Origin: a bacterium
GTDB lineage: Bacteria; UBP13; UBA5359
Direction: 5' to 3'
Assembly: GCA_028699365.1 (NCBI GenBank)
Contig: JAQVUQ010000098.1
Span: 1 to 8,565 of the forward strand
Length of the DNA: 8,565 bases
Part shown: positions 1 to 5,663 of the stretch, piece by piece
Position numbering within the stretch: the stretch's first letter is position 1
Layout: each line of letters starts with the position of its first letter
Position numbers and translations under genes: made by a program
Notes under the pieces: model-generated
What the model saw: the letters and a program-made list of their open reading frames with translations, nothing else
What the model was told of the DNA's origin: nothing
The model's database searches: none

Positions 1-522
1 GCTTCGCTGGCATTGCTTGGGAAAGGAACAAAGCTGACCGTTCTGGCCGGGAAGGCCGGCTGGAGCAATGTAAGGGCTGCGGATGGCCGTGAAGGCTGGG
101 TCGGCACCTCCTTTATCAGTATCAGGTCTGCGGAAAACGCCAGCCGTAGTGGCCGCCGGCCGGACAGTATACTCGAATACGCGCAGAGATGCCTGGGCAT
201 TCCGTATGTATGGGGTGGATCATCGCCGTCCGGCTATGATTGTTCCGGATTCGTTCAGGCTGTTTTTCGTACCGCCGGTATTAAGTTGCCCAGGGTATCC
301 TTCGAGCAGTTTCGCGAAGGGCAGCCGGTTGATTTCAACGACCTTCTGCCCGGAGATGCAGTATTCTTTTCCACCTATGCTTCCGGAGCCTCGCATGTCG
401 GCATATACATAGGCAATGATTCATTTATCCATGCCTCCTCGGCTGCCGGCAAGATCACCACCACCAGCTTCACGTCTTATTACAGGACACATTTTATTGG
501 TGCCAGACGTTATATTCTATGA
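1..522 (+). CDS. SH3 domain plus NlpC/P60 cell-wall endopeptidase, 5'-truncated by the window edge
   Basis: The reading frame is open from the first base, so the true start lies outside the window; 173 residues are visible. The first ~40 residues look like a bacterial SH3 domain (KGTKLTVL, GW, then DGREGWV), a module that usually binds peptidoglycan. A complete NlpC/P60 domain follows. Its catalytic Cys sits in YDCSGF (codon 241-243), the base His in SHVGIYIG (394-396) and the third polar residue, His, in FIHASS (430-432). This family cleaves gamma-D-Glu-diamino acid bonds, or related ones, in peptidoglycan stem peptides outside the cytoplasm. The missing 5' end should encode an export signal and perhaps more SH3 repeats. 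All three active-site residues are present, so the enzyme is probably active. The gene at 6248-6721 is a paralogue, about two thirds identical over ~88 residues by hand alignment. The next gene follows 39 nt downstream on the same strand. Confidence 0.93.
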   Translation, partial: ASLALLGKGTKLTVLAGKAGWSNVRAADGREGWVGTSFISIRSAENASRSGRRPDSILEYAQRCLGIPYVWGGSSPSGYDCSGFVQAVFRTAGIKLPRVSFEQFREGQPVDFNDLLPGDAVFFSTYASGASHVGIYIGNDSFIHASSAAGKITTTSFTSYYRTHFIGARRYIL

Positions 523-561
523 TATACTGGCGCTAATACCTTTTGGGGAGGACCGATTAAG

Positions 562-1314
562 TTGAAAATAAGAATAGTTCTTGTTAACGTGCTATTGTCC
601 GTAATCTTTATGTATGCCTTGGCAGGCAGAGCTGAAGCGCAACTGAGCAAAATTTTTCGCATTCCCACCATTGATACCGTCTGTAACGGCAGCTATTATC
701 TCGATTTCGGCGCCGACGGGAGTATTAATGATCTGGACAGTTCCTACAAATATATAAACACGGAATTCGGCTACAGCGACAGGTTTGAAGGAGGCGTAGA
801 CATCGATCTGGATGACGTGTCCAGATCGCTGATCAATGCCAAATATCTCGCGTTATCCAATAAGGACCGGAGTTTCGGGGTGGCCTTGGGTTTATACGAT
901 ATGTCTTCGGACAGGATAGCGACTCCATTTATAGTGACCGGCTATAATATCTCCAAATACAGAGTCCATACCGGTGTCATGCGTCAGGATCAAAAGAATC
1001 AGATATTTGCGGGTATTGACGGAAGACTGGGCGATAAATTCCTGCTGAAAGCGGATCATATAGAGGGAGAGAGAAACGTCACCGCCGTCGGGCTGGGATA
1101 TAACGTTACCGATCGTGCAGGGCTTACTCTGGGACATATCTTTCCCAATGCCGGCGGCAAAGGGCTTGCCGCACTGGAGTTGGCTTTATTGTTCAGCGAG
1201 AAAAGAGGTCTGACTGCCAGCGTGGCTGTTCCCGATGGCGGAGGGGACACATTCTTCAGCATACTGCTGACGCATACCTGCTCATATGCCGGCATGAAAA
1301 AGGCATCTGACTGA
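562..1314 (+). CDS. Exported beta-strand-rich protein, possible outer-membrane beta-barrel; family not recognised
   Basis: This encodes 250 residues starting at a TTG, with a strong GGGGAGG ribosome binding site at 545-551. The N-terminus is a classic signal peptide: basic MKIR, then a hydrophobic core, then AEA before Q27, so cleavage after residue 26 is likely. The mature part has many short alternating polar/hydrophobic stretches separated by turns, for example around residues 63-71, 103-111, 121-139, 146-154, 159-166, 171-180, 186-193, 203-212, 215-223 and 229-237. That pattern suggests roughly 12-14 beta strands, as in a small outer-membrane barrel, although a periplasmic beta-sandwich is also possible. 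The mature protein has only two cysteines (41 and 240), which could form a disulfide. I do not recognise the family and assign no function. It lies 39 nt after the NlpC/P60 gene and may be co-transcribed with it. G+C is normal for the window (34/60 in the line at 1081). Confidence 0.85.
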   Translation: MKIRIVLVNVLLSVIFMYALAGRAEAQLSKIFRIPTIDTVCNGSYYLDFGADGSINDLDSSYKYINTEFGYSDRFEGGVDIDLDDVSRSLINAKYLALSNKDRSFGVALGLYDMSSDRIATPFIVTGYNISKYRVHTGVMRQDQKNQIFAGIDGRLGDKFLLKADHIEGERNVTAVGLGYNVTDRAGLTLGHIFPNAGGKGLAALELALLFSEKRGLTASVAVPDGGGDTFFSILLTHTCSYAGMKKASD

Positions 1315-1334
1315 GAGAGACACACTGAAAGAGA

Positions 1335-1375
1335 TGCATGAGAACTGAACTGGTGCCGAAGGTCGGAGTCGAACC
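1335..1375 (+). repeat. Left direct repeat containing a tRNA-Leu 3'-end fragment (attachment-site-like)
   Basis: These 41 bp match 3935-3975 at 40 positions; the only difference is A1344 versus G3944. Bases 1351-1375 are identical to the last 25 nt of the tRNA-Leu gene on the minus strand: CCA, discriminator, 3' acceptor strand, 3' T-stem strand, T-loop and the two closing bases of the 5' T-stem. To the right the match stops abruptly and no other part of a tRNA can be folded. To the left a weaker match continues (a shared CTGAAA with a 2-nt gap). This is the expected look of the displaced end of a tRNA-targeted insertion. Confidence 0.8.
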
Positions 1376-1421
1376 TGTATTGGCGAGCATCAACTATTAT
1401 AGCAATCTCTATATCTGTTAT

Positions 1422-1452
1422 ACTGAAACCCGCATAAATAGCGGGTTTTAGT
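1422..1452 (+). terminator. Probable intrinsic terminator
   Basis: A 12-pair stem (one G-U pair) with a 7-nt loop: the core CCCGC / GCGGG is flanked by AAA on the left and TTTTAG on the right, followed by a T-rich run (TGTTTCTT). It would end transcription arriving from the beta-rich protein gene at 562-1314. It lies just inside the left repeat of the putative island, so it could also insulate the island genes. Confidence 0.55.
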
Positions 1453-1477
1453 GTTTCTTGGTGCTTTTATCACGGCG

Positions 1478-1536
1478 TATATATAGGGCTGCAGTTTGCA
1501 TTGGACTTCAGACCCTATGTATAATTGATATAGGGG
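1478..1536. other. Overlapping inverted repeats in the leader region of the island genes
   Basis: CCCTATGTATA at 1513-1523 can pair with TATATATAGGG at 1478-1488 (11 pairs, one G-U). Its first part can instead pair with ATAGGG at 1530-1535. The two pairings exclude each other. The region also contains a candidate promoter. It could be an operator, an attenuator-like switch, or a chance product of A+T-rich DNA. Confidence 0.3.
1496..1525 (+). promoter_or_regulatory. Candidate sigma-70-type promoter for the island genes
   Basis: TTGCAT at 1496-1501 and TATAAT at 1520-1525 are separated by 18 bp. Transcription would begin near 1532 and leave about 107 nt before the start codon at 1639. No other good -35/-10 pair is visible between the terminator-like hairpin and the gene. 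Confidence 0.45.
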
Positions 1537-1638
1537 CTAGGAACAAAGTATGGATTAAACCGCCTGAAGAGCCCTTGGTAATTATAACGTTAAGCCCACT
1601 ATCCTGATTGCATACTGTAACCGGTATGGAGGCTATAC

Positions 1639-2292
1639 ATGAAATCCTTTATCCACATTATCAAGTATATATCGTATAGCAGCATGGCAATAATGATACT
1701 GAGTTGCTTCTTGAGGTTTAATTATCTGACCATGTACTCTTATCCCGGTTATATTCAGCTATATGGAATAATCGATTGCTTTGATGACTACGCTTTTATA
1801 TACGCTATTATTATGCCCTTGCTTGCTGCTGTTTCGATAATATCATTCATTCGATGCAGGCTAAGACCTAAGGTCTCTGCATATGATGAAAAGCTCGTGG
1901 ATGATAAAGGAGTGGATATATGGTCTCTTGCAATATGGTCCATCCTTTTGTTCGTGTCGGCTTGCTCTATTACTAGTGCCGCTAGCGGAAGCTGGACAGC
2001 CTGTGCAATACCGTTGCCGGATAGGTCAGGAGAGATAATCCATATGCGTAGGGATATCAATCCTTCTTTCTTTTCAGACATAGAGCAAGGGATTATGTTT
2101 AAAACTGAATTACATAGAGATAGCATACGATTGTTAGGCCTTGGTTATTCATCCATGATTAACGTTTACTGGCATAGCCGAGTTAACGAGAGGGGGCCGT
2201 ATCTTGAGCTTAAGTCAAGGTTTATAAGCGCTGCCAAGGCACCGGAAATCAAGTTCAAGGCACGACCGGATCACTTTTTTGATGCCCGATGA
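1639..2292 (+). CDS. Hypothetical membrane protein with three predicted helices and a C-terminal soluble domain
   Basis: This encodes 217 residues from an ATG with GGAGG at 1628-1632, six bases upstream. Hydrophobic segments lie at about residues 8-25, 52-71 and 94-116. The loop between the second and third is charged (RCRLRPK then DEKLVDDK), which suggests it is cytoplasmic. The C-terminal ~100 residues are soluble and would then lie outside the cytoplasm. No catalytic motif or known family is apparent. The gene sits inside the putative tRNA-Leu island, and its G+C is among the lowest sampled (33-37%). The ankyrin gene follows after 57 bp on the same strand with no evident promoter or terminator between, so the two are probably co-transcribed. 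A role linked to the ankyrin protein is possible but not shown. Confidence 0.75.
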   Translation: MKSFIHIIKYISYSSMAIMILSCFLRFNYLTMYSYPGYIQLYGIIDCFDDYAFIYAIIMPLLAAVSIISFIRCRLRPKVSAYDEKLVDDKGVDIWSLAIWSILLFVSACSITSAASGSWTACAIPLPDRSGEIIHMRRDINPSFFSDIEQGIMFKTELHRDSIRLLGLGYSSMINVYWHSRVNERGPYLELKSRFISAAKAPEIKFKARPDHFFDAR

Positions 2293-2349
2293 CTCTGCAA
2301 ATACCTTCTGGAAACCTGAACGGAATAAGGAAGATAGGAAGGCGATAAG

Positions 2350-3789
2350 ATGACGAGGTATAGATGGGTGCTGCTGGTATTGGTGGCGGCAATAGTATTA
2401 AGCGCTGTTTCCAATGCCGGTGCTTCTGCTCTACACGATGCAGCAAGAGCGGGAGACCTGGTAAAAGTTAAGCAGCTGCTTGGTAAGGGTGCTAATGTAA
2501 ATGCGAAAACCGATAGTAAAGAGACGCCGCTGCACTTCGCTGCTGAGAAAGGTTATACCCAAATAGCTGAATTGCTGCTGGATAAGGGCGCTGATATTAA
2601 TGCGAGAGATAATGGCGGTCTTATCCCTTTGCACTGGGCAGTATTGAACGGTCGCACAGAGACAGCCCGTTTACTACTGAATAAGGGTAGTGCCATTAAT
2701 GGTAGAGACGGAAACGGTACTACGCCATTGCACCTAGCGGCACTTGCAGGCTGCACCGATACAGTCGTCCTATTGTTGAGTAAGGGCGCAGATGTGAATA
2801 TGAAAGAATACTGCGGTTATATGCCGCTGCATTATGCGGCAAGAACGGGTAAGACAGAGACAGGCAAGCTCTTGCTAAATAAAGGCGCTAAGATTGATGT
2901 TAAGGCTAATAACGGCAATACACCATTGCACGAAGCGGCATTTATGGGCAACACAGAGATAGCCAAGCTGTTGATTGAAAAGGGCGCTTCTGTGAATATA
3001 AAGAACAATTATGGCAGAATACCGCTGCATGAGGTAGCAGTTAATGGCAGTATTGGTATAGCCAAGCTATTGATAACTAAGGGCGCTAATGTAGATGCTA
3101 AGGACAATGACGGTAAGACGCCGCTGTATGTGGCGGCAGGGAGGGGCTATATCGAGAAAGTTAGGCTACTGCTGGATAACGGCGCTGATGTAAAGGCGAA
3201 GGATGATAACGGCGTGACGCCGCTACATATGGCTGCTCAGAAAGGCCATCTCGATATAGTTAAAGTATTGCTTGATAAGGGAAGCGAAGTAAATGCTAGG
3301 AACTATGACGGGGTGACACCGTTGCATTGGGCATCTGATAACGGACATACCGGGATAGCAAAGCTATTGTTGGATAAAGGTGCCGATGTGAATGCCAAAA
3401 CCTGCTATGATAACACACCGCTGCATTTTGCAGCATTGTCCGGTCAAAGCAGCGCAGTTAAGCTGCTGTTGGATAGCGGTGCTGAGTTGAATATCAAGGA
3501 TGACGAAGGCTATACTCCATTGCATTGGGCAGCTATATATGGCTACAGTGAAACCACCAGTTTATTACTAAGCTATGGCGCTGATATGAAGAGCAATGAT
3601 AATAACGGCTATACGCCGCTGCATACGGCAGCATGGAAGGGCCGCACCGAAATAGTCAAGATACTGCTGAGTAATGGCGCTGATATCAAGGCCAAGACCA
3701 ATAAGGGCAAGACGCCGCTCTGCGTAGCCATTGAGAATAAGCAAACCACGACTGTTGCTCTGTTGCGCCAGTATGGCGCTAAAGAATAA
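2350..3789 (+). CDS. Secreted protein made of 14 ankyrin repeats
   Basis: This encodes 479 residues from an ATG preceded by AGGAAGG (2336-2342). Residues 1-25 form a signal peptide: RYRW, a hydrophobic core, then AGA before S26. The rest is ankyrin repeat: a slightly short first repeat at 27-57, twelve repeats of exactly 33 residues at 58-453, and a C-terminal capping repeat at 454-479. Each follows the family consensus TPLHxAAxxG, then LLLxxGADVN, then DNxG. There is no other domain. Ankyrin arrays bind proteins and have no catalytic activity themselves, so this is probably a periplasmic, surface or secreted scaffold; its partner is unknown. The last repeat departs from consensus (TPLCVAIENK), as expected for a cap. 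The gene lies in the low-G+C segment bounded by tRNA-Leu repeats and follows the membrane protein gene by 57 bp. Confidence 0.95.
   Translation: MTRYRWVLLVLVAAIVLSAVSNAGASALHDAARAGDLVKVKQLLGKGANVNAKTDSKETPLHFAAEKGYTQIAELLLDKGADINARDNGGLIPLHWAVLNGRTETARLLLNKGSAINGRDGNGTTPLHLAALAGCTDTVVLLLSKGADVNMKEYCGYMPLHYAARTGKTETGKLLLNKGAKIDVKANNGNTPLHEAAFMGNTEIAKLLIEKGASVNIKNNYGRIPLHEVAVNGSIGIAKLLITKGANVDAKDNDGKTPLYVAAGRGYIEKVRLLLDNGADVKAKDDNGVTPLHMAAQKGHLDIVKVLLDKGSEVNARNYDGVTPLHWASDNGHTGIAKLLLDKGADVNAKTCYDNTPLHFAALSGQSSAVKLLLDSGAELNIKDDEGYTPLHWAAIYGYSETTSLLLSYGADMKSNDNNGYTPLHTAAWKGRTEIVKILLSNGADIKAKTNKGKTPLCVAIENKQTTTVALLRQYGAKE
2425..3786 (+). repeat. 99-bp tandem coding repeat (ankyrin units)
   Basis: Bases 2521-3708 hold twelve in-frame units of exactly 99 bp, flanked by a partial unit on each side (2425-2520 and 3709-3786). 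The most constant parts are the codons for TPLH and for the GADVN stretch. The units have diverged at the DNA level, so this is an old expansion and not a fresh duplication. Spacing is strictly conserved, with no insertions or deletions. Confidence 0.9.
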
Positions 3790-3852
3790 CCATACCTCGT
3801 TGATACGACACGGCACACGGCCTCCTCTAAGTAGAGTCTGTTGCCACCAAAT

Positions 3853-3868
3853 AGAGTGAAACCACTCT
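3853..3868. terminator. Weak hairpin after the ankyrin gene
   Basis: AGAGTG and CACTCT form a 6-bp stem with an AAAC loop, 63 bp after the ankyrin stop. No T-run follows on either strand, so terminator function is doubtful. The rest of 3790-3934 shows no gene or clear signal. Confidence 0.2.
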
Positions 3869-3934
3869 TGCTCAAACCCAACGGTCTTCACTATTTTTGC
3901 ATTAAAGGCTGAAGAACGGGAAAGCCCTGAAACC

Positions 3935-3975
3935 TGCATGAGAGCTGAACTGGTGCCGAAGGTCGGAGTCGAACC
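3935..3975 (+). repeat. Right direct repeat, overlapping the tRNA-Leu 3' end
   Basis: This is the second copy of the 41-bp repeat (40/41 identical to 1335-1375, same orientation). Bases 3951-3975 are the 3' end of the tRNA-Leu gene. The remaining 16 bp lie just beyond the CCA end, so the identity covers more than the tRNA and is not explained by tRNA conservation alone. Confidence 0.8.
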
Positions 3976-4037
3976 GACATGGAGTCACCCCCAACGGTTT
4001 TTGAGACCGTCGTGTATACCTATTCCACCACTTCGGC
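3951..4037 (-). tRNA. tRNA-Leu, anticodon CAA (reads UUG)
   Basis: On the minus strand the 87 nt fold into a complete class II tRNA. The acceptor stem is GCCGAAG with CTTCGGC, followed by discriminator A and an encoded CCA. The D-arm is GTG/CAC. The anticodon stem ACGGT/ACCGT encloses the loop CTCAAAA, so the anticodon is CAA (complement of 4001-4003). A long variable arm, typical of leucine tRNAs, follows. The T-arm is GTCGG-TTCGACT-CCGAC. All stems are fully paired, so it should be functional. It lies downstream of the winged-helix/BON gene on the same strand and has its own promoter. The 3' end coincides with one end of the putative island. Confidence 0.97.
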
Positions 4038-4047
4038 ACTGAAGGAA

Positions 4048-4076
4048 ATTATAACCCGAGGCCAACCTTTAGTCAA
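4048..4076 (-). promoter_or_regulatory. Promoter of tRNA-Leu
   Basis: Read on the minus strand, TTGACT (4076-4071) and a perfect TATAAT (4053-4048) are 17 bp apart. The -10 box ends 10 bp before the mature tRNA 5' end at 4037. This near-consensus sigma-70 promoter means the tRNA can be transcribed independently of the upstream gene. Confidence 0.85.
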
Positions 4077-4102
4077 CCGCGACAGCGTAATAAAATGTAT
4101 AA

Positions 4103-4903
4103 CTAACCCTGCCACATTTTGCCGTCGTCCATGGCAAAGCCCTCAACCATATAATTGACGACGTGTATGATTTCTTCCACGCGATATGCCATACCGGCAA
4201 CGGCATTGCTCTTGTGTTTGTCGTTGCACAGGCCTTCGATATAGGCTACCCGACCTATAACCTCGACTTCGACTTTTTTATACAGGGAAGCGGCGTTTTC
4301 CTGACGGTAGCGCTCGTGTCCCATCATCATCTCCTGATAAACTTTGACGGCGATAAATTTATCATCATCATGGTGCAAGGGAGACAATGCCAGTTGATTC
4401 GATATCTTATGTATAAACAGGCGATCTTTGAAGTGCCTGACAACTATATCGGCCTCGTCGATCTCTCTGGACATGTTGACGGTTCCGGTGATATAGACCT
4501 TGCTGTTGAACGCCGCAACTTTTATATTACCAGCATACAGCTTGTCACTGGCATCGAGCACGACTTTTATGCTCTCGCCGATATGAAAGTCATGAAGCCT
4601 CTGGTTGATCTCGGTCTTGCCTGCGCTCCGGTAATGGTGGGCAAGTTTCTTCAGCACCGGCGATACGCTGATGTCCGAGGTGAGGTGGAACTCATGAGTG
4701 CCGTCCGGGGTATGGTTCCTGACAATCCTCTGTCTGATAAGATCGGCAAGTGCATCCTTGACCTCCTGAAGGCTGCGGTTGCTTTTGCGAGCCATCTCTT
4801 CGGCTGTCAGAGGATGCTTGGTCTCATGCAAAAGATTTATAATATCGAGCTTGGGGAAGGTATTGACCGCCATCTTAAGAATGAACTCCAGTTCCCTGTC
4901 CAT
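4103..4903 (-). CDS. Winged-helix protein with two BON-like domains, function unknown
   Basis: This encodes 266 residues. I chose the ATG at 4903 because the ribosome binding site (4911-4918) is 8 nt from it; a GTG at 4909 is only 2 nt away. Residues ~14-77 resemble a winged helix-turn-helix (LDIINLLHETKHPLTAEEMA, SLQEVKDALADLIRQRIV). Two segments, ~112-165 and ~183-252, match the BON pattern: helix, then a strand with V-(Y/E)-ITG or VIGRVAYIEG, then a helix ending in a hydrophobic strand (the second ends EEIIHVVNYM). BON domains usually occur in exported proteins such as OsmY and are thought to bind phospholipid or mediate assembly. Here there is no signal peptide, so the protein is cytoplasmic and probably DNA-binding, with the BON pair as sensor or dimerisation module (inference). 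The gene is divergent from rplM and its stop is 65 nt from the tRNA-Leu 5' end. Confidence 0.85.
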   Translation of the reverse strand: MDRELEFILKMAVNTFPKLDIINLLHETKHPLTAEEMARKSNRSLQEVKDALADLIRQRIVRNHTPDGTHEFHLTSDISVSPVLKKLAHHYRSAGKTEINQRLHDFHIGESIKVVLDASDKLYAGNIKVAAFNSKVYITGTVNMSREIDEADIVVRHFKDRLFIHKISNQLALSPLHHDDDKFIAVKVYQEMMMGHERYRQENAASLYKKVEVEVIGRVAYIEGLCNDKHKSNAVAGMAYRVEEIIHVVNYMVEGFAMDDGKMWQG

Positions 4904-4910
4904 GGTCACA

Positions 4911-4918
4911 ACCTCCTT
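4911..4918 (-). promoter_or_regulatory. Ribosome binding site that decides the start of the winged-helix/BON gene
   Basis: The minus strand reads AAGGAGGT here. Counting from GGAGG, the ATG at 4903-4901 is 8 nt downstream, an optimal distance. The in-frame GTG at 4909-4907 is only 2 nt away and is unlikely to be used. Confidence 0.75.
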
Positions 4919-4999
4919 ACATTATTGTTGTACCATTATGGGTTCCTGGTATATAGGCAAGAGCGTCAAGACTGCGAACGTTACAACAACTATACGAAA

Positions 5000-5028
5000 A
5001 TTATAGCATCGGCTGGAAAAAAAAGCCA
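5000..5028 (-). promoter_or_regulatory. Candidate extended -10 promoter for the winged-helix/BON gene
   Basis: On the minus strand TGC precedes a perfect TATAAT (TATAAT at 5005-5000, TGC at 5008-5006), an extended -10 element. The -35 position (5028-5023, TGGCTT) is weak, as is common with extended -10 promoters. The leader would be about 90 nt. The promoter is divergent from that of rplM, about 75 bp away. Confidence 0.55.
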
Positions 5029-5081
5029 CAAAACGATATATGTGAAAATCGCAAAGACGAGCAGGCGCACAAGCTTGCGTG

Positions 5082-5110
5082 TTGACATCCTATAGGCGAT
5101 ATATTAAAAT
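5082..5110 (+). promoter_or_regulatory. Promoter of the rplM-rpsI operon
   Basis: A perfect -35 TTGACA (5082-5087), 17 bp spacing and a -10 TAAAAT (5105-5110) form a near-consensus sigma-70 promoter. Transcription from ~5117 gives a leader of only about 27 nt before the rplM ATG, too short for a typical structured ribosomal-protein leader. Confidence 0.85.
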
Positions 5111-5143
5111 AGGTAGGTCATTAGCAACGGGAGAGGTAAAGGT

Positions 5144-5572
5144 ATGAGAACTTACTCGGCAAAACCGACCGAGATTAACAGAAAATGGTATGTAGTCGAT
5201 GCCACGGATGTGCCTTTGGGGCGCTTGGCATCAAAGGTTGCATCAGTTCTGATGGGCAAGCATAAACCTGTCTTTACGCCCAGTATGGATACGGGAGATC
5301 ACGTTATCGTCTTGAATGCATCCAGAGTCCGGGTTACCGGTAACAAGGCTGCTGATAAGATATACTATCGTCATTCCCAATATCCCGGCGGATTGAAGGA
5401 GATAACCTTCGAAAAGCTGATCGTCAAGCAGCCGGAAAGAATTATCGAACTGGCCGTTAAGGGTATGTTACCCCACAACAGGCTGGGACGAGCCATGTAT
5501 CGCAAACTGAAGGTCTACAAAGATGCGAAGCATGAACAAGAGGCCCAGAAGCCGGAAGTAATGGAGATATAG
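5144..5572 (+). CDS. rplM: 50S ribosomal protein L13
   Basis: The 142 residues are the usual full length for bacterial L13, a large-subunit protein that binds 23S rRNA and is needed early in assembly. Hallmarks are the N-terminal [16 protein letters not shown] segment (residues 15-30), GKHKP (38-42), GDHVIVLNA (51-59), the SQYPGG loop (78-83) and the family signature [11 protein letters not shown] (106-116). The start is an ATG 6-7 nt after AGAGGT. It is the first gene of the operon with rpsI, an arrangement found in most bacteria, and follows its own strong promoter. The C-terminal tail (from ~128) is rich in E, Q and K and is likely flexible. Confidence 0.98.
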   Translation: MRTYSAKPTEINRKWYVVDATDVPLGRLASKVASVLMGKHKPVFTPSMDTGDHVIVLNASRVRVTGNKAADKIYYRHSQYPGGLKEITFEKLIVKQPERIIELAVKGMLPHNRLGRAMYRKLKVYKDAKHEQEAQKPEVMEI

Positions 5573-5600
5573 ATCTCTATCAAAAGTATTAACGATTTAT

Positions 5601-5644
5601 GCATGCAGGCAATCGGTATTTTAGATATCGCCTTATTGCGATGC
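5601..5644 (+). other. Imperfect hairpin in the rplM-rpsI spacer
   Basis: The 91-bp gap between the two ribosomal genes contains GCAT (5601-5604) with ATGC (5641-5644), GCAAT (5609-5613) with ATTGC (5635-5639), and inner weaker pairs around a TTTAG loop. It ends about 10 nt before the rpsI ribosome binding site. It could be a processing or translational-control element, or simply a spacer fold. Confidence 0.3.
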
Positions 5645-5663
5645 GGGTTTAAAAAGGAGTGGA

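Larger units (their letters stand above)
1335..3934. mobile_element. Putative 2.6-kb island or remnant inserted at the 3' end of tRNA-Leu(CAA)
   Basis: The segment lies between two direct 41-bp repeats, and the right-hand repeat is the 3' end of an intact tRNA gene. The geometry fits tyrosine-recombinase integration: the complete tRNA keeps its function at one end, the foreign DNA lies beyond its 3' end, and a displaced tRNA fragment marks the far side. The contents are lower in G+C than the flanks (22/60 and 20/60 in the lines at 1681 and 1741; 25/60 at 2941; against 34/60 at 1081 and 35/60 at 7141). Two cargo genes are present, a membrane protein and a secreted ankyrin protein. No integrase, excisionase or transposase is encoded, so this is either a decayed island, an element moved in trans, or a duplication of the tRNA end by another route. 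Confidence 0.55.

Noticed and set aside
892-1325. Minus-strand frames opposite the beta-rich exported protein
   Set aside because: They overlap each other and the plus-strand gene, which has a strong ribosome binding site and a signal peptide. They show no features of their own.
1351-1437. A second, minus-strand tRNA-Leu gene at the left repeat
   Set aside because: Only the last 25 nt match. The adjoining bases cannot form the 5' T-stem strand, anticodon arm, D-arm or 5' acceptor strand.
2425-3786. Regular 99-bp periodicity as a CRISPR array or satellite
   Set aside because: The period is an in-frame 33-residue ankyrin unit with coding-type divergence. There are no short identical repeats with unique spacers.
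3568-3939. Minus-strand 123-codon frame overlapping the ankyrin 3' end
   Set aside because: Most of it is the complement of ankyrin repeats; it has no ribosome binding site and no recognisable domain.
5060-5078. Small inverted repeat around AAGCTT just upstream of the rplM -35 box as an operator
   Set aside because: Only a 5-bp stem including one G-T pair, with nothing supporting a specific regulator.
4163-5095. Long plus-strand reading frame (310 codons) opposite the winged-helix/BON gene
   Set aside because: It lies antisense to a gene with a recognisable wHTH and BON pattern, an ideal ribosome binding site and its own promoter. It also runs through the rplM promoter and has no family resemblance.
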